42,988 bases of DNA. Source: Polyangiaceae bacterium (GTDB taxonomy: Bacteria > Myxococcota_A > Polyangia > Polyangiales > Polyangiaceae). Shown here one piece after another: positions 15,321 through 23,490 of the stretch; the stretch's first letter is position 1; each line of letters opens with the position of its first letter. The notes beneath the pieces were generated by a model. That model was not told the origin of the DNA. It was given only the letters and a program-made list of their open reading frames with translations, and ran no database searches. The stretch is taken from positions 1-42,988 of the forward strand of contig JAJDAH010000348.1 of the NCBI GenBank assembly GCA_029261965.1. The letters run 5' to 3'. The translations under genes were made by a program, and so were the position numbers.

Positions 15321-16915
15321 GCACCGACCAGAAGCAAAGCACGTGCCTCGGCTACCGCCGACATCGCGGTTGCGGGCATCCCTTCGGCGGGTGGGCGCAG
15401 TCCCTGCTCACCTTCATGCTCCCGCCCGCCCAAATCGTCGTCGGCGCCTCCGGAGGGTGCCGAGGATACCGCGCCGTCCGACGGCGGCGTGCAGGCCGGA
15501 AGGAAGACCTCGAAACACGTTCCGGTGCCCGGTTCACTGCTCACCGTGATCCAGCCTCCGTGGTCGGTCACGATGTCACGTGCGATGCTCAGTCCGAGCC
15601 CGGTACCCGCGCCCGATTCCTTCGTGGTGAAGAAGGGCTCGAATACGCGGCCGATCACCTCGCTCGTCATGCCGGAGCCACGGTCTCGCACGGCGATTCG
15701 GATCACCCGACCGTCGATCGCCACGTTGGCCGGCGCCGCATCGAGCGCGTCCACGGTCACCGTCACCGGTGACCCAGAGGTCGAAGCCTGGACGGCGTTC
15801 AGCACGAGGTTGATGAGCACTTGCTGCAATCGAGTCGGGTCGACCTCGAAGTGCGCTTCGGTATTCGGGTGGACCGAGAGCGGCACGCCTCGGCCTTCGG
15901 CGAGCGGGGCCAACCACCCGACGGCTTCGCGCACGATTTGGCTGGCAGGCACGGGGATTTTTTGCGCGGGCGAACGGCGCGAATGCTGGAGCACCTGGCG
16001 GATGATGCGGGTCATCCGCTGGCATTGCTCTCCGATCGTCACCGCGCTTCTCGTCGCTCCTTCCCCCTGGGCGCGCCCGGTCGCGATGAGCTTGGCGTGA
16101 CCCGAGGCGACGTTGAGCGGGGTCCCCAGCTCGTGGGCGATGGCGGACGCGAGCCGCCCCACGGTCGCCAGGCGATCGGTGTGACGCAGCTGTTCGAGGG
16201 TTTCGGCGCGAGCGCGACTCTCGTCCTTCACCTGCTTTCGCGCACTCTCGAGCTCGGAGGCCATCGAGTTCAGCGCTGCGGCGAGCTCGCCGAGCTCGTT
16301 GTCCGGCGTGAGGTGAACCCGCGCCGATAGGTCGCCCGCGCCCAGGCGTCTCGCTCCCTCGATCAGCTCGCCGACCGGTCTGGCGACGACCCAAGAGCCG
16401 AGAAGGACCGCGAGCCCGCCAGCGGACAGCACCATGATCGCGATTGCGATGGCGGTGGTAGCGAGGGTGCGCTCGACGTAGCGGTGCTTCGCGGACTCGG
16501 GCTCACTGATCTCGAGCGCCCACCCCGGCCGACCGGCGAGCGGGAAATAGGTCAGCAGGCGCGACTCGCCCGACGGCAGAACTGTCGCGAAATGCGCGAC
16601 CTCACCCGGTTCGACCTCAGCCAGCTCGGTGGAAGCGGCCAGGGGCTTCGGGCCCTCGGTTGACCCCTGGGCGACGGCGACAACCCGGACCAGTACGCTC
16701 GGCGTTGCCTCGTTCGAGCTGGCGACGACGAGCTCCTCCGCCCCGGCGTGCCCGGAAAGCTTCGCCGCGAGCACCACCGCGATCCGCTCGTGGTCGCGCC
16801 GGATGTCCTCGTCGAACATGCGCCGCTCGCGTTGGACGCGAACGGCGGCAAAGGCGACAGCCACGACGACGACTACGGCGAGGAGAGCCAGGCTGATCTT
16901 TCGCGCGATCTTCAA
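15317..16915 (-). CDS. Membrane-bound sensor histidine kinase (ZraS/NtrB-like)
   Basis: The 532-aa product has a first membrane helix right at the N-terminus (LALLAVVVVVAVAFAAV), a periplasmic sensor region of about 125 residues, a second helix (TTAIAIAIMVLSAGGLAVLL), a HAMP linker, and a kinase core with the H-box AIAHELGTPLN, N-box LINLVLNAVQ, and G-boxes RDRGSGM and GTGLGLSIA. A Gly/Asp/Glu-rich tail of about 60 residues follows. The core resembles kinases that pair with NtrC-type regulators, so 13464-14852 is the best partner; the receiver gene diverging at 17007 is another. TTG 16915 is chosen since it puts Lys-Ile-Ala-Arg-Lys directly before the helix. TTG 16954 is the longer alternative. 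The stop overlaps the lipoprotein start. Confidence 0.93.
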   Translation of the reverse strand: MKIARKISLALLAVVVVVAVAFAAVRVQRERRMFDEDIRRDHERIAVVLAAKLSGHAGAEELVVASSNEATPSVLVRVVAVAQGSTEGPKPLAASTELAEVEPGEVAHFATVLPSGESRLLTYFPLAGRPGWALEISEPESAKHRYVERTLATTAIAIAIMVLSAGGLAVLLGSWVVARPVGELIEGARRLGAGDLSARVHLTPDNELGELAAALNSMASELESARKQVKDESRARAETLEQLRHTDRLATVGRLASAIAHELGTPLNVASGHAKLIATGRAQGEGATRSAVTIGEQCQRMTRIIRQVLQHSRRSPAQKIPVPASQIVREAVGWLAPLAEGRGVPLSVHPNTEAHFEVDPTRLQQVLINLVLNAVQASTSGSPVTVTVDALDAAPANVAIDGRVIRIAVRDRGSGMTSEVIGRVFEPFFTTKESGAGTGLGLSIARDIVTDHGGWITVSSEPGTGTCFEVFLPACTPPSDGAVSSAPSGGADDDLGGREHEGEQGLRPPAEGMPATAMSAVAEARALLLVGA

Positions 16916-17006
16916 TTCTCGGCGCCCTCGATTCCTCGACGCCGGACTTTCCAAAGCAAGCCGCGTACCCGCTGGATGGCGCCGCGGTCACGACTCCGGA
17001 GACGAC

Positions 17007-17669
17007 ATGGCACGAGCGATGCACTGCAACCGAGTCGTGACACTCAAGCCCACCTTGCCCGATCTCAGCCAGCACCGTGGCGTGCCGCTGAACCCGACCC
17101 TGCCCGACCTCAGTCTGCCCGCGCGCCATTTCGACGGCGAATGGCCACCGCTCCGGCGGTTCGCCTCGCCCGTGCCCCGGAGCGCCGCTCGGCTGTATTC
17201 CACCACCTACGGCACTCATCCGGGTCGCATCATTTTGACGGAGGATGACCACGCCCTCCGCACGCTCATCTCGTCCGTCCTGCGGGAGGACGGCTACGAG
17301 GTGACCGAGAGCAAGAGCGGCGCGTGGCTGTGCGCCATGCTCGCAGCTCACTCCGAAGACTTTCCTGCTGACGTCGTCATCACCGACTGGCGCATGCCCG
17401 ATCTCGGTGGCGTGCACGTGCTGTCCATGGCGAGGCGCTTGCCTCGTCGCCTGCCGGTCATCGTCATCACGGCGTTCGGAAGCGAAGAGACCCACCGGCA
17501 AGCTCGCGAGCTGGGCGCGGCCGCCGTCTTCGACAAGCCGCTCGATCTCGACGACTTGAGAACGGCCGTCCTTCACGTTTGGCGCAACCCCACGACCAGC
17601 CCGCGCGTTGAAATGGTGCCCGTCGGAAAGCCGTCGCCCATGCGGCGAGGTTCGTTGCCCCCTCGGTGA
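17007..17669 (+). CDS. Receiver-only response regulator with N-terminal extension
   Basis: The 220-aa product has a receiver domain at about residues 73-195 (IILTEDDHALR, phosphoacceptor in VVITDWRMPDLGG, lysine in VFDKPLD) and a short basic tail; no output domain is present. The first 70 residues are unlike known domains and contain a 17-residue direct repeat (KPTLPDLS, then NPTLPDLS). GGAGA before ATG 17007 supports this start. However, the ATG lies at the edge of a strong sigma54-promoter-like sequence (17008-17023). If that promoter is real, translation must start later, for example at GTG 17082 or 17172. It diverges from the membrane kinase gene, a possible partner. Confidence 0.85.
   Translation: MARAMHCNRVVTLKPTLPDLSQHRGVPLNPTLPDLSLPARHFDGEWPPLRRFASPVPRSAARLYSTTYGTHPGRIILTEDDHALRTLISSVLREDGYEVTESKSGAWLCAMLAAHSEDFPADVVITDWRMPDLGGVHVLSMARRLPRRLPVIVITAFGSEETHRQARELGAAAVFDKPLDLDDLRTAVLHVWRNPTTSPRVEMVPVGKPSPMRRGSLPPR
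17008..17023 (+). promoter_or_regulatory. Sigma54 (-24/-12) promoter-like element
   Basis: TGGCACGAGCGATGCA matches the consensus TGGCACG-N4-TTGCA at all but one fixed position, with the GG and GC dinucleotides correctly ten bases apart. It would start transcription near 17033, inside the annotated start of the receiver gene. A gene for a sigma54 activator lies 2-3 kb upstream. Chance occurrence cannot be excluded. Confidence 0.5.
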
Positions 17670-17682
17670 GCGTTGGGCTCGG

Positions 17683-20592
17683 TCACTCTGGGAGTCGGCG
17701 GCGACGTAGTGCGAGCGCCAGCAGTACGAACGCTGCCCAGCTGCCGGGGGTACGGGTTGGCGACGAGACCGTTCGGCAGCCGCATCCACCGTCGCTCTCC
17801 GGTTCGCTGCCCGTCCCCGCGCCGACACCCGCATCTTGTCCGGTGCCGGATCCCCCGGTGCCCGCCGCGGCTCCAGTGCCACCTCCGACGCCGCCTGTCG
17901 CGGGGCTACCGCCAGTGCTCGCGCCGCCGGATCCTGTCGCGCCGCCCGTGCCTCCGGTTCCCGCCGCGCCTCCAGAACCTCCGGTCGCACCTCCGCTCCC
18001 CGTCGTGCCGGCATTGCCAGCAGTGCCGCCGACACCCGCGGTCCCGGCGTTGCCCGATGTGCCCGCCGCCGCTCCTACGCCCGCGGCGCCGGAGGCTCCT
18101 CCTTGTCCACCCGCCCCGGCGATACCGGCGGCTCCCGCGCTTCCCGATGCACCGCTCGCTCCCGCGCTGCCTGCGTCCATGACGTCGACGCCCGTGCCAT
18201 CGATGGCCACGATGATCGAGCTCTCATCGGCATCGTCCGACGGAATGTCGAGCGCGTCGGCGGCGGCTCCGGCGGCGGTGGGTAGAAACGTGACGCCGAA
18301 GGTGCAGGTTTCGGCGGCCGCGAGAGTTTGAACGGAACAGAGATCGTTGGTGATCGAGAACGGCGGGGCGACGGCGTCGACCTGGGCGAGAGTCCCGATG
18401 ACGAGATCTCCAAGACCGACGTTGTGAATCGTCACGAGTAGCTCCGTGCTCTGGCCGACGGTGACGTTGCCGAACGAAACACTCAGATCCATGGTCGGGG
18501 CGACGGTGTCCTCGACCTCGATTTCGGGACAACCGGGCCCGGTGAGCAGCGCGAGGTCGATGTCCGGGGGGCTGACCGCGTTGGACTCGGCGGCCACGAG
18601 CACGTGCCCACAGACAGTGTCGGTCGAGATCGCGGCCTGATTCACCGTGCTCGTCAGCACCGAGAAGTTCGTATTGGTCGCGGTGCCGACGGGTGCGCCG
18701 GTCAGATCGAGTCGCTGGCCCCGCACGTTCGCCCCTTCGCTCCAAACGACGACAAATTCGCTCGTTACGGGGTTGAAGGTCGCCGAAGGCGTGAGCGCGG
18801 TACCAGGAGCGTCCGAAACCACGAAACCGGTGGTGATAGGCGTGCCGAAGGGCGTGCCGTCGGCGGCAAGCAGCTGGGCTCGAAGGTCGCGCTCGCCCGC
18901 CGGAGCGACGGTGTACTGATACGCGGTGAGGTATCGGGAGTTGATCGTGTCGAAGGCCGCGCCGCCGACGAACTCGCCGACTGGTCCGTTCGAAATCTGA
19001 AAGTTCGTCGTGGCGTTCGTGAAGGGAAGCGTGCCGTCGCCAGCGACGATTTGCCCGAACATGTGAGTGGCGCCACCCCCGCGTTGCTCCCCGAAGGCCG
19101 CCAGGAAACGTCCGTTGCCGGGATCCGCGGTGAGGTCCAGATCGGTTCGTGGCGCCTGGTTGTCGGCGACGAGGAAGCTCGAGCCGACGAGGTTTCCGTT
19201 CGTGTCGACGAGTTGTGCAAAAACGTCGGTAGTCGTTTCACGCCACACGACGAGAAATCTCTGCCGCGACGGATCGGCTTCGACGTGAACGGCGTGCTTC
19301 GGCAAGATGCCGTTGGCTGTCATCGCAATCGGCATGTTCGTCGTACCGACCACCGTGCCGTCAGCGTTCACGAGCTGGCCCACGACCTCTCCGTTTTCGA
19401 GCCAAACAGCCAGGTAGCGCGCCGTCGTCGGCTCGAAGGCGACATCCGGAGTGAACTTGAAGCTGGCGGAGTCGCCGATGGTGATCGGGGCGCCGCTTGG
19501 CGCGCCGGTGTCCGGGTCGACGAACTGCCCGGCGACGTTGTCGCTGGTCCCCAGGCGGTCTTGGAAAATCAGAAAAAAGCGACGGTTGCCGGGGTCGAAG
19601 GTCAAGGCGGGCAAGTGCTCGCCCGGCCCCGCGGTCCCATAGAGATCGAACGCGAGCTCGACTTCGATGCCGCTGGCGTTGGCTTCGATTCCCAGCTCCG
19701 CCAGCGGGATCGCGAGCTCGTAGACCTTGTGCTGATAGCCGACTCGCGACGTGTAAGTGAAGCCGGGCAGCCCCCAACGATCGTCGCCCACGGCCACACG
19801 AAAGGCCTTGGCCCCGCGGGGAGTTTTTGCGTGCACGGTTGCGTAGTCTTTTTTCCCGTCGAACGTGTTGTCGGGGGTGAAATCGAGCGCCACGTACAGG
19901 TTCTTTTCGTCGTTTCTCACCCACCCATAAGTGTGCCCGGAAGGATGACCGGTACCGGTGTTCGACCACTCGCGGAAAAACGGAACCTCGGCGGCCACCT
20001 CGGTCAGCTCGCCGTCGATTTCGAGCGCACCGGTCGAGGAGAAGAGTGAATAGGCGAAGCTCGATGAGTGGGCGGAGAACGGGGCATCCCCGGCACCGCC
20101 GGGAAATCGGAACGGCACTTCGGGGATCCGCTCGCCTTCCATGCGCGCGGTCACTCGAAGCTCGGGCGCCGCGTCGGTGCGGTCGAACGTCAATTCGATC
20201 GTGCGACCGAGAATGTCGATGATGTCGTCGTCCTTCTTGCTGAGCTTGCTGGCCGCCCGAGCGTCGACCCCGCCGATGCGCGCGGCGCCAGCGCTGCCGA
20301 GCAGCACGCTGTCGAGATGCGCGGCTCCGCCTCCTCGCTGCTCGAGGCGCACCTTCGCGCCGCCTTCGAGATGCCCGGAGAGGTCGAGGGTGCGTTCTCG
20401 AAGAAAACGGTCGAACGACAGCGTGCCGACTCGTTTCCAGTCAGCACCTTCCGGTACCGAAACGATGATTTCCCCCTCCGGTGCCATGCGCTCGATGGCA
20501 TTCAGTCCGAGGCTGGTTACCTTCGGCACGTCGGCGGAAACCGGACTGGCGACGACTGCCAACGCGAGAGCGAGCTTCGTGCGATCGATCAT
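17683..20592 (-). CDS. Large MYXO-CTERM-anchored surface protein
   Basis: The 969-aa product has a Sec signal peptide (cut near SPVSA-DVP). A region at about 150-320 resembles CBM9/DOMON-like beta-sandwiches (GHTYGWVRNDEKNLYVALDF). About six repeated units of 55-60 residues follow, with a pattern like Q.VD.DG..VG, probably a propeller. A choice-of-anchor D (ASPM-SPD2-Hydin) Ig-like domain lies at about 700-800, then a 130-residue Gly/Ala/Thr-rich linker. The end has the MYXO-CTERM plan: GGCGC, a hydrophobic helix and RRRR. In known cases myxosortase cleaves at the Cys and the protein is moved to the surface. Ligand unknown. The start is ATG 20592; its ribosome-binding site is weak. Confidence 0.93.
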   Translation of the reverse strand: MIDRTKLALALAVVASPVSADVPKVTSLGLNAIERMAPEGEIIVSVPEGADWKRVGTLSFDRFLRERTLDLSGHLEGGAKVRLEQRGGGAAHLDSVLLGSAGAARIGGVDARAASKLSKKDDDIIDILGRTIELTFDRTDAAPELRVTARMEGERIPEVPFRFPGGAGDAPFSAHSSSFAYSLFSSTGALEIDGELTEVAAEVPFFREWSNTGTGHPSGHTYGWVRNDEKNLYVALDFTPDNTFDGKKDYATVHAKTPRGAKAFRVAVGDDRWGLPGFTYTSRVGYQHKVYELAIPLAELGIEANASGIEVELAFDLYGTAGPGEHLPALTFDPGNRRFFLIFQDRLGTSDNVAGQFVDPDTGAPSGAPITIGDSASFKFTPDVAFEPTTARYLAVWLENGEVVGQLVNADGTVVGTTNMPIAMTANGILPKHAVHVEADPSRQRFLVVWRETTTDVFAQLVDTNGNLVGSSFLVADNQAPRTDLDLTADPGNGRFLAAFGEQRGGGATHMFGQIVAGDGTLPFTNATTNFQISNGPVGEFVGGAAFDTINSRYLTAYQYTVAPAGERDLRAQLLAADGTPFGTPITTGFVVSDAPGTALTPSATFNPVTSEFVVVWSEGANVRGQRLDLTGAPVGTATNTNFSVLTSTVNQAAISTDTVCGHVLVAAESNAVSPPDIDLALLTGPGCPEIEVEDTVAPTMDLSVSFGNVTVGQSTELLVTIHNVGLGDLVIGTLAQVDAVAPPFSITNDLCSVQTLAAAETCTFGVTFLPTAAGAAADALDIPSDDADESSIIVAIDGTGVDVMDAGSAGASGASGSAGAAGIAGAGGQGGASGAAGVGAAAGTSGNAGTAGVGGTAGNAGTTGSGGATGGSGGAAGTGGTGGATGSGGASTGGSPATGGVGGGTGAAAGTGGSGTGQDAGVGAGTGSEPESDGGCGCRTVSSPTRTPGSWAAFVLLALALRRRRLPE

Positions 20593-20680
20593 TTCATGAA
20601 CGAGGGTACCGCCAAGTCATGCCCCAGCGCAGAGTTTGGTAGCAGTACACAGCGCGACCCAGCCCCGCACAGGCGGACCC

Positions 20681-20696
20681 TCATCCAAACGGATGA
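20681..20696. promoter_or_regulatory. Inverted repeat TCATCC-N4-GGATGA upstream of the MYXO-CTERM gene
   Basis: TCATCCAAACGGATGA lies about 90 bases upstream of the 969-aa gene start and matches 14 of 16 bases with the site upstream of the RCC1 lipoprotein gene (4210-4225). It is a candidate shared operator. Confidence 0.45.
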
Positions 20697-20765
20697 AGCG
20701 CCACAGCGGTGACCGCAGGTAGCGACATCGACGCACGGAAGGTGGTCCCGTCGCGGTTCAGCCGG

Positions 20766-20800
20766 CCAGGAGCCAGGAGCCAGGAGCCAGGAGCCAGGGG
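20766..20800. repeat. 7-bp tandem repeat CCAGGAG
   Basis: Four perfect CCAGGAG units plus one CCAGGGG follow each other, then a degenerate TCAGGA. The period of seven is not a multiple of three, and the array lies between genes, so it is non-coding. Length may vary by slippage. Confidence 0.92.
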
Positions 20801-20933
20801 TCAGGAAAACTGGTTCTTTTTCGGAATGTTCTGCCTTTTTGTTGGGGATCCGCGTTTTTGTGATGAACCGATCACCCTCCCCGGTCACTGATCCTGGAGC
20901 CGCCCATTTGCGGCCCGCCCCCCGGAGCTATCC

Positions 20934-21554
20934 ATGAACGTGCCCGCCGCCGAGCAGCCCCACCCGAATCCCAACGGGCATTCCTCTACGGGTGGCTCGG
21001 CGGCCTTTCGAACGTTGACGGCGCTCGCGGCGGGAGGCGGTCTCGTGTTCGAAGGTGTTGCGGTCATCTTCTTTCTTTCGCGCGCGCCGGCGCATCACAC
21101 GCTCGGGAGCACGGCGGAGCTCTTGCCGGTGGTGCTTTCGACGTTGGCGCTCTGCGTCGTCAGTGCCGGAGCTCTGGGCGGCGCGGCGTGGGCGCTCCAC
21201 AGGGCGAAACATCGGATGGCGTCACAGCTGACGGGGCTTCTGGCGGTGACGACAGCGATCGCGATCTGGCAAAGCGTCGATGCCGCCAACGTCATCTTCG
21301 ACGGATCCACGCCGACCGCCCACCCGACGAAGGTCGTCGACACCTACTCGCGCAAGAACAGCGACTATGCCGCCGTCACCTCGTGGCGCCCGGGCGGCGG
21401 AACCATCTCGGTGCGCGTGGACCGCGTCGGCGGATGGAACCTTCGACCCGGTGATCCGGCAACCCTCGTCATTGCAAAGGGAGCCTTCGGGCGGCCCTAC
21501 GCCCTCTCCCTCGAAAAGCGCGCCGCCCAGCCAGCGGCTAGCGAACCGCGCTGA
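20934..21554 (+). CDS. Three-helix membrane protein of unknown function
   Basis: The 206-aa product has a Pro/Asn/Ser-rich cytoplasmic-type N-terminus, three hydrophobic helices (about residues 24-49, 61-88 and 97-115), and a soluble C-terminal half of about 90 residues with beta-like sequence (GGTISVRVDRVGGWNLRPGD, ATLVIAKGAF). I do not recognise the family. The start is supported by GGAG at 20924-20927, six bases before ATG 20934. A 12-bp palindrome ACGAGCGCTCGT lies about 35 bases past the stop. Confidence 0.83.
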   Translation: MNVPAAEQPHPNPNGHSSTGGSAAFRTLTALAAGGGLVFEGVAVIFFLSRAPAHHTLGSTAELLPVVLSTLALCVVSAGALGGAAWALHRAKHRMASQLTGLLAVTTAIAIWQSVDAANVIFDGSTPTAHPTKVVDTYSRKNSDYAAVTSWRPGGGTISVRVDRVGGWNLRPGDPATLVIAKGAFGRPYALSLEKRAAQPAASEPR

Positions 21555-21700
21555 GCGACCACGAGCCAAACGACCACACGAGCGCTCGTATTGCTCGGGG
21601 TTGCCGCGCCACGAAGAGACTGAGAACACGCTGCCATCCGAGGCCCGAGTCCTAGCCGGCCGAAATGGCCTGCTCGCGCGTATGACGTAGAATAGAGAGC

Positions 21701-22810
21701 ATGGCCGCTTGGAAGGCAGCTCGGTGGACCGTGGTCGCTGCGGTCTTGTTGGCGGCTATCGGCGCGTCGGAACGCGCAAGCGCTTGTACCCTGCTCAACT
21801 TCGAGACGCGCATCGTCTCGCGCCTGGTACCGGTCGACGGGCGCGTGGTGATACGGGTCGCTTGTTTCCTTCCGCCATGTCCGACGGAGATCGACGTCCG
21901 TGTCTCGCAGTTCATCACACCGATCCCGGGCACCGTTGAAAGCATCGTCGAGGAGGAAGACGAGCGTCTGTTTCTGATCTGGAAACCCGACGAGGCGCTC
22001 GCACCGGGGACCTACACCGTACTCGCGGACGTGCACTCGCGGCCTTCGCTCCGGGAAGATTTCGAAGTCTTCGATGACTCGACCTCCGCCGACCTTCCGA
22101 CAATCCAACTCGAGCCACGCTCGACGATCGACCCCGTCGGCGAAGTCGCTTGCTGTCCGCTCACGGCTGGTTGTGGCCAACCGTGCTTCTTCCGTCGCGA
22201 GGTCGTGCGCCCCACGGTGTTCGCCCAGTGGAGCTCGCCCGGACCCGTTCTCAGCGGCCAGCGTCTTTATCGATTGCGCAAGTTCGAAGAGTCCGGAGAG
22301 AGCACGACGCCTTGGGACGCTGGCGCGCAACGCGGCTCGGCCAGCGAACGTTTCGGCGAGGCCGTTTTCGATGTGCCGGCAGCCGAATACTGCGTGGCGC
22401 TCGAGGCGATGAACGTCGTCGATTCGACGGTCGAGCGTGGGGAAACGGTCTGCCTCGATGGCCGGACCGGCTTCGCGGAGCTCGGCGAGCGTGACCACAC
22501 GCTCGAGGGTCTCGACAAGCGATCGTGTGAAGCCCCGCCGGAAGGTTATGTGGAGGAGTGGTGCGCGGCGAACGCCCCCGGCTGTGAAGGCGACGAGGGC
22601 CCCTCCTGCGAGAGGGTTCGAGAGACATGCGCGGCCTCGCTGACGGCGGTCGACGACATCTCCGAAGCGGACGACGACGTCTCCGTCGGATGCCACGTCG
22701 CCACTGCCAGAAGTGCGCCGGCAACGATGGCGGCGGCGCTCGCGTTTGCCGTTGTCGCAATGGGCCGTCGCCGCAGGATCGTGAAGGCGGTCCTCAGCGC
22801 AGCGCGCTGA
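21701..22810 (+). CDS. Secreted Cys-rich protein with MYXO-CTERM-like anchor
   Basis: The 369-aa product has a Sec signal peptide (cut near ASERASA-C), a beta-rich region to about 140, and a Cys-rich middle (ACCPLTAGCGQPCF) that probably forms disulfides. A second Cys-rich segment lies at about 280-310. The end carries GCHVATARS, a hydrophobic helix and RRRR, a layout like the MYXO-CTERM sorting tail, though followed by ten more residues. It should be surface-exposed; function unknown. The ribosome-binding site is weak (AGAGAG next to ATG 21701). A strong hairpin spans the stop codon. Confidence 0.86.
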   Translation: MAAWKAARWTVVAAVLLAAIGASERASACTLLNFETRIVSRLVPVDGRVVIRVACFLPPCPTEIDVRVSQFITPIPGTVESIVEEEDERLFLIWKPDEALAPGTYTVLADVHSRPSLREDFEVFDDSTSADLPTIQLEPRSTIDPVGEVACCPLTAGCGQPCFFRREVVRPTVFAQWSSPGPVLSGQRLYRLRKFEESGESTTPWDAGAQRGSASERFGEAVFDVPAAEYCVALEAMNVVDSTVERGETVCLDGRTGFAELGERDHTLEGLDKRSCEAPPEGYVEEWCAANAPGCEGDEGPSCERVRETCAASLTAVDDISEADDDVSVGCHVATARSAPATMAAALAFAVVAMGRRRRIVKAVLSAAR

Positions 22811-22814
22811 GGAC
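22790..22814. terminator. 11-bp hairpin spanning the stop codon
   Basis: GTCCTCAGCGC and GCGCTGAGGAC pair perfectly around the three-base loop AGC, covering the TGA at 22808-22810. It lies between convergent genes (the toxin gene ends at 22830), so it may terminate transcription from both sides. No T-run follows. Confidence 0.6.
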
Positions 22815-22829
22815 TAGAGATTCGTCACC

Positions 22830-23249
22830 CTACTCTCCGATGAGCTCCGTCGCGCTTTTCACCGTGGGATGTGCCGACAGACGACGGTCGAACGTTGCCA
22901 GCTTCATGCGGTGATGCGCCGCGACGCGTGCCAGGTACACGTCCGTGCTTTGCCGGTGCCCCAGTGTTGCTTGCCAGTCTTTCGTGATGGCCGCGGGGCG
23001 CGGTTTGCAGTCCAGATACCTGTGCTTGGCGAGCTTGCACATCGCGCATAGGAGCTCGCTCGCCTCCGCAGGCGATTTGGCTTCCTCGGTGAACGACGGG
23101 TTGGACGAGATCCGTATGAAACCCAGCTCGGTGATCGCGCAAGTGGCCCAACCCTTGCGACGCTGCTTCTCGAACCAATGGCGTGCGACCCCGTGGTGCT
23201 GGTGATTCGGCCACGCGAGCGCGAGCAGCACGTTGACGTCCAACAACAC
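22830..23249 (-). CDS. vapC: VapC-type PIN-domain toxin
   Basis: The 139-aa product is a complete PIN domain with the four acidic residues expected at the active site: Asp 4 (LLDVNVLLAL), Glu 41 (AITELGFIR), Asp 103 (STDVYLARVA) and Asp 121 (LATFDRRL). VapC toxins are Mg-dependent ribonucleases that cut tRNA or rRNA. GTG 23249 overlaps the antitoxin stop by one base (TAGTG), which implies coupled translation. Length and residues look intact, so the toxin should be active. Confidence 0.94.
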   Translation of the reverse strand: MLLDVNVLLALAWPNHQHHGVARHWFEKQRRKGWATCAITELGFIRISSNPSFTEEAKSPAEASELLCAMCKLAKHRYLDCKPRPAAITKDWQATLGHRQSTDVYLARVAAHHRMKLATFDRRLSAHPTVKSATELIGE

Positions 23250-23488
23250 TAGTCGACGCCCTCTTCTCCCATCAGCTCCGCAGCCCGAGTGGCAGCAATG
23301 ATGCGAGCGTTGTCCGAAACGCGAAAGACCGGGAGCGCGCCCTTCTTTTTCGTCTCGTATCTCGAAGGCGCAGCCAACCCCTTTCGAGCGAGATCACTCA
23401 ACACCTTGCCGAGATTCTTGCCACTCGCGTCCGCTAGAGCTTTCGCGGCTTCGTAGACGTCTTGATCTATGGCGAGCGTGGTGCGCAC
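23249..23488 (-). CDS. Ribbon-helix-helix antitoxin of the VapBC pair
   Basis: The 79-aa product starts RTTLAIDQDVYEAAKALA, the strand-helix opening of ribbon-helix-helix antitoxins. A second helix follows (NLGKVLSDLARKGL), then a C-terminal tail that would bind and block the PIN toxin. Start GTG 23488 is chosen because the conserved RTT strand follows directly; the frame is open upstream but that part lacks family features. TTGACA lies 31 bases upstream of the GTG with overlapping TGATGCAC repeats, so the mRNA may be leaderless and self-regulated. Confidence 0.9.
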   Translation of the reverse strand: MRTTLAIDQDVYEAAKALADASGKNLGKVLSDLARKGLAAPSRYETKKKGALPVFRVSDNARIIAATRAAELMGEEGVD

Positions 23489-23490
23489 GC

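Larger units (their letters stand above)
20593..20933. other. Intergenic region with repeats and AT-rich stretches
   Basis: This 341-base gap between divergent genes holds the inverted repeat at 20681-20696, a heptamer array at 20766-20800, and then three T-rich runs (about 20815-20860) that stand out in this GC-rich DNA. Open frames here only translate the heptamer array and are not believable genes. Confidence 0.6.

Noticed and set aside
16629-17006. N-terminal extension of the receiver gene
   Set aside because: Antisense to the sensor kinase gene; Thr/Ala/Arg low-complexity sequence.
18604-20049. Long plus-strand open frame (481 codons)
   Set aside because: Antisense shadow of the 969-aa MYXO-CTERM gene, a common effect of high GC.
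20589-20888. Minus-strand open frame of 99 codons
   Set aside because: It mostly translates the CCAGGAG array (PGSWLLAPGSW-type repeat) and has no independent support.
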